From Lachnospiraceae bacterium (GTDB taxonomy: Bacteria; Bacillota; Clostridia; Lachnospirales; Lachnospiraceae), in NCBI GenBank assembly GCA_016283575.1, contig JAEEND010000011.1, forward strand, positions 33,863 through 97,862: a DNA stretch of 64,000 bases, read 5' to 3'. A model generated the notes under the pieces. That model was not told where the DNA came from, did not search any database, and saw only the letters and a program-made list of their open reading frames with translations. The position numbers and the translations under genes are program-made. Shown in pieces: positions 57,100 through 64,000 of the stretch (position 1 is the stretch's first letter; every line of letters starts with the position of its first letter).

Positions 57100-58701
57100 A
57101 TGTCTTACACAGCGATGTATCGTAAATTCAGACCTCAGCGGTTTGAAGATGTGAAGGGACAAGATCATATAGTAACTACGCTGGAAAACCAGATCAAATC
57201 GGGACGTATAGGGCATGCGTACCTGTTCTGCGGTACCCGTGGTACAGGTAAGACTTCCGTTGCCAAGCTTTTTGCCAAGGCGATCAACTGTGAACATCCC
57301 GACGGGATCAATCCCTGTCTTGAATGCTCTTCCTGTAAAGCCATTCAGTCAGGCTCATCCATGAATGTATTTGAAATTGATGCGGCATCCAATAACGGCG
57401 TAGACAACATCCGCCAGATAGTCGAGGAGGTACAGTATCCCCCTACGGAAGGTCGGTACAAGGTCTATATCATCGACGAAGTACATATGCTTTCCATCGG
57501 CGCTTTCAATGCTCTTCTTAAGACCCTGGAAGAACCGCCGGAATATGTGGTATTTATACTCGCAACCACGGAAGTTCACAAGCTTCCCGTTACAATACTT
57601 TCAAGATGTCAACGCTATGATTTCAAAAGGATCGGTACCAAAGACATTATCGGACGTATCAAAGAGCTTCTTTCGATAGAAGGTCTTTCCGCTGAGGATG
57701 ATGCCATTGAATATATAGCAAAGGCCGCCGACGGGGCAATGCGAGATGCATTGAGTTTATTGGATCAGTGCCTTGCATTTAACTTTGGAAAAACATTAAC
57801 TTACGACATGGTCCTTGATGTTCTTGGCGCAGTTGACAGCGAAACATACAGCGCACTTCTCAGGACAATAGTTTCGGAAGATGTGGGACGCACCATAAAG
57901 ATCCTTGAAGATGCCGTAATGAACGGTCGTGAACTCTCACAGTTTGTTGTGGATTTCACATGGTATTTAAGAAATCTTATGTTGGCGAAGACTTCCGATG
58001 ATCTGTCCATGATAAGTGACATGTCCAAAGAAGGCATCCGTCACTTAAAGGAAGAAGCCAATCTTATACCACTTGAAAATATCATAAGATACATAAGGAT
58101 TTTCAGTGAACTTACCAATCAGATCCGCTATTCTACCAATAAGCGTATCTTAGTGGAGATTGCACTTGTTAAGCTTTGCTGTCCCGCCATGGAGAGTCGT
58201 GATGATTCCATAGTGCCGAGAATACAGTCTCTCGAGAAAAAGCTTGAAAAGGGTGTTTCTTTTTCAGCACCTGCTGATCCTGCTCCCGTTACTAAAGAAC
58301 CGGAAGCACCGAAAGTGACGGCACCGCTTCCCAAGGCGATTCCCGATGATATAAAGAGAGTGGTGCAGGACTGGAATAAGATAATCGACAGGCTTGATAT
58401 CGCCAATGCCTCATTTTTACGAGGAACCAAAACAAGTCTTGGTAACAGTGGCGAGCTTATGATAGTATTTGAAAATGCCACAAAGTATAATTTCTTTGCA
58501 GGGATCGGTGAAGCAACCAAGGAACATTCCGAGGAGCGAATTGAGAATTTAAAAAGAATCATCGCTGATGTAACCGGAAAAAACGTGGATGTTAAGCTGG
58601 AACTTGCAAAAGACGAACAGCATTTCAATGAAGATTATTACGATATTAAGGGAATATTTTCAGGAATAGAGGGCGTAGAAATAGAGATAGAGGCGGAATG
58701 A
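57100..58701 (+). CDS. dnaX: DNA polymerase III subunit gamma/tau
   Basis: YRKFRPQRFEDVKGQDHIVTTL, GTRGTGKTSVAKLFAKAINC, zinc cysteines, EVHMLSIGAFNALLKTLEEPP. Confidence 0.97.
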   Translation: MSYTAMYRKFRPQRFEDVKGQDHIVTTLENQIKSGRIGHAYLFCGTRGTGKTSVAKLFAKAINCEHPDGINPCLECSSCKAIQSGSSMNVFEIDAASNNGVDNIRQIVEEVQYPPTEGRYKVYIIDEVHMLSIGAFNALLKTLEEPPEYVVFILATTEVHKLPVTILSRCQRYDFKRIGTKDIIGRIKELLSIEGLSAEDDAIEYIAKAADGAMRDALSLLDQCLAFNFGKTLTYDMVLDVLGAVDSETYSALLRTIVSEDVGRTIKILEDAVMNGRELSQFVVDFTWYLRNLMLAKTSDDLSMISDMSKEGIRHLKEEANLIPLENIIRYIRIFSELTNQIRYSTNKRILVEIALVKLCCPAMESRDDSIVPRIQSLEKKLEKGVSFSAPADPAPVTKEPEAPKVTAPLPKAIPDDIKRVVQDWNKIIDRLDIANASFLRGTKTSLGNSGELMIVFENATKYNFFAGIGEATKEHSEERIENLKRIIADVTGKNVDVKLELAKDEQHFNEDYYDIKGIFSGIEGVEIEIEAE

Positions 58702-58766
58702 TCATAAGGAGTAATTCTTAAACCGATGATACTCAATTAAAAGCCCGAATAACCAGGAGGATTTAA

Positions 58767-59108
58767 ATGGCAAAAAGAGGAGGATTTCCCGGCGGAATGC
58801 CCGGAAACATGAACAATTTAATGAAGCAGGCTCAGCGCATGCAGCGACAGATGGAAGAGAGCCAGAAAGAACTTGAAAGCAAGGAATTTACCGCAACGGC
58901 AGGTGGCGGTGCAGTTTCCGTTACAGTTACAGGTTCCAAGGAAGTTAAGGCTGTAAAGCTTTCCAAAGAGGCAGTCGATCCCGACGATACGGAAATGCTT
59001 GAAGATCTGATCGTAGCAGCAATGAACGAAGCGCTTAAACAGGTTGACGAAGCCAACGCTTCCGTTATGAACAAGATGACCGGAGGTCTCGGAGGTTTCG
59101 GATTCTAA
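58767..59108 (+). CDS. YbaB/EbfC family nucleoid-associated protein
   Basis: [42 protein letters not shown]; between dnaX and recR. Confidence 0.96.
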   Translation: MAKRGGFPGGMPGNMNNLMKQAQRMQRQMEESQKELESKEFTATAGGGAVSVTVTGSKEVKAVKLSKEAVDPDDTEMLEDLIVAAMNEALKQVDEANASVMNKMTGGLGGFGF

Positions 59109-59704
59109 TGAATCTCTATGGCGGTCAGGTCAATAAATTAATAGAAGAACTTGAATCTTTGCCGGGAATCGGCTCAAAATCCGCGCAGCGTCTTGCTTTT
59201 CATTTAATAGGCATGCCGGAGGAAAAGGTTGAGAAAATTGCCAATACCATGATAGATGCGCGTAAGAATGTCCGGTACTGTAAAGAATGCTTTACTCTCA
59301 CGGATAAGGAGCTTTGCCCTATCTGTGCAAGTCCCACCAGGGATAAATCCACCATCATGGTGGTGGAGACGCCGAGGGATCTTGCGGCCTATGAAAAGAC
59401 CGGGCGATACGAAGGCACCTACCACGTGCTTCACGGCGCAATTTCCCCCATGCTGGGGATCGGCCCCAATGATATCAGGCTAAAAGAACTCATAAAACGT
59501 CTTGAAGGTGATGTAAAAGAAGTTATTATCGCCACCAATTCAAGTCTTGAGGGCGAGACCACGGCCATGTATATAAGTAAGCTCGTAAAGCCCACGGGCA
59601 TTAAGGTATCAAGGATTGCCAGCGGCGTTCCCGTAGGCGGCGATCTTGAATATATTGATGAAGTAACATTGCTGCGTGCCCTTGAAGGCCGCGTTGAATT
59701 ATAG
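59108..59704 (+). CDS. recR: Recombination protein RecR
   Basis: [21 protein letters not shown]4 zinc finger [16 protein letters not shown]; Toprim domain. Confidence 0.97.
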   Translation: MNLYGGQVNKLIEELESLPGIGSKSAQRLAFHLIGMPEEKVEKIANTMIDARKNVRYCKECFTLTDKELCPICASPTRDKSTIMVVETPRDLAAYEKTGRYEGTYHVLHGAISPMLGIGPNDIRLKELIKRLEGDVKEVIIATNSSLEGETTAMYISKLVKPTGIKVSRIASGVPVGGDLEYIDEVTLLRALEGRVEL

Positions 59705-59713
59705 GAGGCATCT

Positions 59714-60754
59714 ATGATTAAGTCCGTATTCGGAAATACAAAAGAAGGCGTAACAGTATATAAATACAAATTATCCAATTCCAAGGGAATGCGTGCTGTT
59801 GTTACCAATTACGGCGCAATCCTTGTAAATCTTATCGTACCCGATAAATTCGGCGTTCCCGAAGACGTGGTAATGGGATACGACACCGTTGCCGATTATG
59901 AGAGTAACCCCTGTTTCTTCGGCTCCACCATTGCTCCCAGTGCAAACCGCATAGACAAAGCAAAATTCACCATTGACGGGGTAGAATATAACCTTCCCGT
60001 AAATGACGGCGATAACAATCTTCACAGTGATTATTCCTCAGGGGCCCATAAAAGAGTGTGGGACGCTGAAGAAGTAGGTGAAAACAGTGTTAAATTCACT
60101 TTAAAGATGAAAGACATGGAGCTTGGCTTCCCCGGAAACAAGGTATTTACCGTTACTTACACACTTACCGAAGATAACGAACTTAAAATAGATTACACAG
60201 GTACTTCCGATAAGAATACACTTATCAATCCTACCAACCACAGCTACTTCAATCTTGGAGGACACGGCTCAGGTACAGCCATGAATCATATCATGCGTCT
60301 CGAGTGTGATCGTTACACCGTTGTAAGAGAAGGTTCCATTCCCACAGGAGAAAACGCACCTGTTCAGGGAACACCCATGGATTTCACCAAGGCAAAAAGA
60401 ATCGGTGAAAACAACAATGACAATTTTGAACAGTTTGATATTACCGGCGGCATAGATCACAATTTCGTGATCAAGGATTATGATGGAACACTAAAGCTTT
60501 TTGCTACAGTTGAGGAACCTAATTCCGGAAGACTTATGAAAGTTTACACAACACTTCCCGGAGTTCAGTTCTATGCAGGTAATTACATCGGCGACATGAC
60601 AGGAAAGGACGGAGCTTCCTACGGTTACAGAGGTGCATTCTGCCTTGAGACCCAGTACTTCCCCAATGCAATCAATATTCCTTCTTTTGTACAGCCTGTG
60701 TTCGGACCCGAAAAGCCTTATGTTTCAGAGACTGTTTACAAATTTGAGATCTAG
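59714..60754 (+). CDS. galM: Aldose 1-epimerase
   Basis: NPTNHSYFNLGGHGSG; GGIDHNFVI; FCLETQYFPNAIN. Confidence 0.94.
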   Translation: MIKSVFGNTKEGVTVYKYKLSNSKGMRAVVTNYGAILVNLIVPDKFGVPEDVVMGYDTVADYESNPCFFGSTIAPSANRIDKAKFTIDGVEYNLPVNDGDNNLHSDYSSGAHKRVWDAEEVGENSVKFTLKMKDMELGFPGNKVFTVTYTLTEDNELKIDYTGTSDKNTLINPTNHSYFNLGGHGSGTAMNHIMRLECDRYTVVREGSIPTGENAPVQGTPMDFTKAKRIGENNNDNFEQFDITGGIDHNFVIKDYDGTLKLFATVEEPNSGRLMKVYTTLPGVQFYAGNYIGDMTGKDGASYGYRGAFCLETQYFPNAINIPSFVQPVFGPEKPYVSETVYKFEI

Positions 60755-60789
60755 TTAATAAAAACTCGGAAAGGATTTCTGATTTTCGG

Positions 60790-61980
60790 ATGTCCAATTT
60801 AAGATATTTCCCCGAGCAGGAAGAAAATGTCGGGGCAGGAAACATAAAAAGAAAAATAAAGCGAAGAAGGCTCACGAGATTATATAAGATTCTCATTGTG
60901 ATCGGGATTCTCGGAGCAATTCTTTTAGGTTATTACCTATATGAAAATACCAGAGTCTTTACCGGATATAATATAACCTCTTCTTTTGAAGAAATCCGAT
61001 ATGAAGAATCCGAGGTATTTAATCTTGCAGGGAATATCCTTACATACAGTAAGGATGGCGCCAATTTAAAGACCCCTGACGGAAAGCCTTTATGGAATAT
61101 TACCTTTGACATGCAGTATCCATTGGTAAGTACCTCCGGCGGATGCGTTGCTTTTGCCGATTATACGGGAACCGTGATCTATCTTGTTAACGAAGCGGGA
61201 AAGACTACGGAGATCACAACTGACAAGCCCATAGCAGGTATCAGTGTTGCCTCCGCAGGCTATGTTACCGCAATACTTGAAGACGTGGACGTTTCCTGGA
61301 TTTATATGTACGACTTAAACAGCCGTGTGATCGCATATTTCAGGACTACCATGGAAAAGAGCGGATATCCTGTTTCCGTAAGCGTTTCACCTTCCGGAGA
61401 ACTGGTGGCGGTTTCCTATTATTATCTCGATACGGCAGAAAAGCGCAGTACAGTTGCTTTTTACAATTTCGGGGATGTGGGAAAGAATAACATCGATAAC
61501 TATGTAAGCGGCTATAATTATAAAGATGAACTTGTACCTGCGGTTTCTTTTTTGAATAATGACAAGGCTTTTATGGTATCAACCGACAGACTGTCAGTGT
61601 TTGAAGGCGCTCACAAGCCCGTAAGCATTTCAGACATGTTTTTACAAAAAGAAGCTCGCAGCGTCTATAATTCAGACTCCTACATCGGACTTGTTTTTGA
61701 CGATGCGGGAGGAGATGCAAGATATGAACTGTGCCTCTATAACACATCGGGAAATCTTGCGGCAACAATTCCGTTTAATTTCGACTATCAGGGAGTGGAG
61801 ATCGGAACTGACGCGGTTATTATTTATGGAGACAATAATTTCACTGTCGCCGGTTTAAAAGGTGACATCCGATATACCGGCATTTACAGCGACACGCTGA
61901 GACTCATTTATTCCCTTAACGGTGTAAAAAGAATCGTAGCCGTAACGGACCATTCCATAGATAATATCGAGTTAAAATAG
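60790..61980 (+). CDS. DUF5711-like membrane-anchored hypothetical protein
   Basis: Basic N-terminus, single TM (ILIVIGILGAILLGYYLYENTRVFTGYNI), beta-propeller-like extracytoplasmic region. Confidence 0.65.
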   Translation: MSNLRYFPEQEENVGAGNIKRKIKRRRLTRLYKILIVIGILGAILLGYYLYENTRVFTGYNITSSFEEIRYEESEVFNLAGNILTYSKDGANLKTPDGKPLWNITFDMQYPLVSTSGGCVAFADYTGTVIYLVNEAGKTTEITTDKPIAGISVASAGYVTAILEDVDVSWIYMYDLNSRVIAYFRTTMEKSGYPVSVSVSPSGELVAVSYYYLDTAEKRSTVAFYNFGDVGKNNIDNYVSGYNYKDELVPAVSFLNNDKAFMVSTDRLSVFEGAHKPVSISDMFLQKEARSVYNSDSYIGLVFDDAGGDARYELCLYNTSGNLAATIPFNFDYQGVEIGTDAVIIYGDNNFTVAGLKGDIRYTGIYSDTLRLIYSLNGVKRIVAVTDHSIDNIELK

Positions 61981-62107
61981 TTTAATGATGACCTGTTTTT
62001 TCGACCGGAAATGTAGTACAAAGCATTTTATTTTGTGATAAAGAAGGCGTATACCTTCTTTTGAGCCTGTGGCTCGCAATATATATTAAGAAAAGGTGGA
62101 GTTTAAT

Positions 62108-62644
62108 ATGCAGTGGATTACAGTCAACGCCCCGTTCCTTGTTATGGTAGTTCTCATGATTGTGTTAATGGGACTCGCATTTAAGAACGGAGCCATCAAA
62201 ACGATCGGCGGAATCGTATCCGCAATTGTATCTTCTATTTTAGTAATTCTCATTTCATTTTTGGTAAGAGAATATTTCTACAACGAAAAGCTTGTAATGG
62301 TGCTTACAATAGTTCTTTTATTCTTGCTTGCAGTTGCATTCATGCTTTTCAACACATTCTTCAAGCCTATAAAAGCGTTATCCAATCTTACGATTGTAAA
62401 GATTGTGGATAAGCCTCTTGGAATTTTGCTTGCAGTGTGTGAAACCATCGTGATCATCTGGGGCATTTATTGCATTCTTAACGTTATGAACGGTGGCGCC
62501 ATCGAGGAATGGACCATGAGATGCGTGCAGGAAAACCCCATTATGAAATATCTTTACGACAATAATTTTATATTTAATTTAATGTCCGGTATCGGCAACA
62601 AGATTATGGGACATGAAATAATTGCAAAGTGGATCTTATCATAA
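62108..62644 (+). CDS. CvpA-like membrane protein
   Basis: Four predicted TMs with CvpA-type GLAFKNGAIKTIGGIVSAIVSSI..; ATG at 62108. Confidence 0.6.
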   Translation: MQWITVNAPFLVMVVLMIVLMGLAFKNGAIKTIGGIVSAIVSSILVILISFLVREYFYNEKLVMVLTIVLLFLLAVAFMLFNTFFKPIKALSNLTIVKIVDKPLGILLAVCETIVIIWGIYCILNVMNGGAIEEWTMRCVQENPIMKYLYDNNFIFNLMSGIGNKIMGHEIIAKWILS

Positions 62645-62656
62645 GGAGACTTTTCA

Positions 62657-63688
62657 ATGAGATATCCTGAGGATTTACAAAAAGAAGGTCGTATCGGTTT
62701 TATAGCACCTTCTTTTGGCATGGGAGGTTTAGAGCCTTACTATTCCAGATTTATGTCCGCAAGAGAAAAATTTACTAAAATGGGCTATTCACTGGTGGAT
62801 GGCCCCAATGTTTATGAGGACAGCGGAATCGGAAAAAGCAACACGGCAGAGAAATGCGGTGAAGAGATCAATACTTTCTTTACCCGGGACTATTCTGATG
62901 TGATCATTTCCTGCGGTGGCGGCGAAACCATGTGTGAAGATCTGGATTATGTGGATTTTAAAAAGATCAAAAAATCCAAACCCAAGTGGTTCATGGGCTA
63001 TTCAGACAACACGAATCTCACATTTACCCTGCCCACAATCTGCGATATTGCCGCGATCTACGGTCCCTGTGCAGGTGACTTCGGTATGGATATATGGCAC
63101 CCTTCCATTGAAGATGCATTTTCTTTATTAAAAGGAGAAAAGAAATCCTTCAGTAATTATGACGGCTATGAAAAGGCTGGCATTGATGATAACGGTAATT
63201 TTACAGCACCATACTATATAACTGAGCCCTATGCTCAGATGATATTTAATAATGGAGAAGATGAAGCGTACTTTTCCGGAAGACTGATAGGCGGATGCCT
63301 TGATATATTATCGGTGCTCTGCGGCACGCCCCATGACAATGTGGCAGCTTTTAATGAGAAATATAAAAAGGACGGCTTTATCTGGTTCCTGGAAAGCTGT
63401 GAGCTTAATGCCATGGATGTACGAAGAGTACTCTGGACATTAAAGAGAGCCGGCTGGTTTAAATATATGAGAGGCTTCTTAGTAGGAAGACCCTACATGT
63501 ATGACAGCAATATGTTCGGCCAGGATATCCACGGAGCATTCAGAGAAGCCCTGTCGGAATTCGATGTTCCGATCATCATGGACATAGATTTGGGACACCT
63601 TTCACCTATGATGCCCATTGTCTCAGGAGCCATTGGAAAAGTGGAGGCGGCAGAGAATAAATTTACCCTCTCCATGGAGTTTAGATAG
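62657..63688 (+). CDS. S66 family LD-carboxypeptidase (MccF-like)
   Basis: GRIGFIAPSFGMGG; FMGYSDNTNLTFTL (nucleophile Ser); CGGGETM; SCELNAMDVRRVLWTLKRAGWF. Confidence 0.9.
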   Translation: MRYPEDLQKEGRIGFIAPSFGMGGLEPYYSRFMSAREKFTKMGYSLVDGPNVYEDSGIGKSNTAEKCGEEINTFFTRDYSDVIISCGGGETMCEDLDYVDFKKIKKSKPKWFMGYSDNTNLTFTLPTICDIAAIYGPCAGDFGMDIWHPSIEDAFSLLKGEKKSFSNYDGYEKAGIDDNGNFTAPYYITEPYAQMIFNNGEDEAYFSGRLIGGCLDILSVLCGTPHDNVAAFNEKYKKDGFIWFLESCELNAMDVRRVLWTLKRAGWFKYMRGFLVGRPYMYDSNMFGQDIHGAFREALSEFDVPIIMDIDLGHLSPMMPIVSGAIGKVEAAENKFTLSMEFR

Positions 63689-63734
63689 GAAAGGAAAAGA
63701 CGTCGAAAATCGGCGAAAAATTAGTATTTTCTTA

Positions 63735-63763
63735 TTGACAAAAAAGCACTGAAATAGTAAACT
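63735..63763 (+). promoter_or_regulatory. Promoter-like element immediately upstream of a hairpin
   Basis: TTGACA (63735-63740), 17 nt, TAAACT (63758-63763). Confidence 0.55.
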
Positions 63764-63796
63764 AAAATTCCACCGCGCAAACCGGTGGAATTTTTA
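63764..63796 (+). terminator. Intrinsic terminator
   Basis: AATTCCACCG-cgcaaac-CGGTGGAATT followed by TTT. Confidence 0.75.
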
Positions 63797-63818
63797 CGAA
63801 AAAAGTAAAAAATAAGTC

Positions 63819-63847
63819 TTGACGACATGAAAACAACGTGATAGTAT
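63819..63847 (+). promoter_or_regulatory. Strong promoter, probably of an rRNA operon
   Basis: TTGACG (63819-63824), 17 nt, TAGTAT (63842-63847); followed by leader with AGAACCTTGATAATCAAACA boxA-like sequence and no ORF. Confidence 0.6.
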
Positions 63848-64000
63848 AGTCAACGTTGCGGGTCGCGAGATCACAACACAGAACCTTGATAATCAAACAA
63901 CAATGCAACCCTGAAAATCTTTTTGAATTTCAGAAGTGTGAGAAAACACACTATAAAAAAACTCCTAAAAACAGTAAACGGGATAGAAAAGCCAGAAGCG

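Noticed and set aside
62657-63688. Microcin C7 self-immunity (MccF) system
   Set aside because: The S66 peptidase fits housekeeping LD-carboxypeptidase activity and no microcin biosynthesis genes are nearby.

Overview
The window looks like a contiguous chromosomal segment from a low-to-mid GC Firmicute, probably Lachnospiraceae/Clostridia (inferred from protein character only). Most of it is densely packed housekeeping genes: proS, ackA, a CCA-adding enzyme, HU, tilS-hpt-ftsH, a GH13 amylase, an ABC-F protein, an AraC regulator with galK-galT, nth, an AIRS/Lrp/aminotransferase operon, trmL, a two-component system, mutS2, rlmD, pfkA, dnaX-ybaB-recR, galM, and an LD-carboxypeptidase. There are two clear tRNAs: Gly-TCC on the + strand and Ser-CGA on the - strand. 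The right edge looks like the promoter/leader of an rRNA operon. The most unusual regions are: (1) a nonulosonic (pseudaminic-type) acid cluster at about 38.65-46.06 kb, in which a CMP-sugar synthetase is fused in frame to a PLP-dependent amino-acid decarboxylase and is followed by PseI, PseG, a GT52/sialyltransferase-like protein, an ATP-grasp ligase and a GT2; (2) a GC-rich mosaic of palindromic hairpins abutting and partly copying the tRNA-Gly 3' end at 16.47-16.75 kb; (3) an Mrp/Mbh-type cation antiporter operon with four large antiporter-like subunits and an MbhE-MnhB fusion but no hydrogenase genes; (4) a galK promoter embedded in a terminator-like inverted repeat. No CRISPR array, prophage, integrase or transposase was seen. 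All calls come from reading the sequence; no database searches were run.
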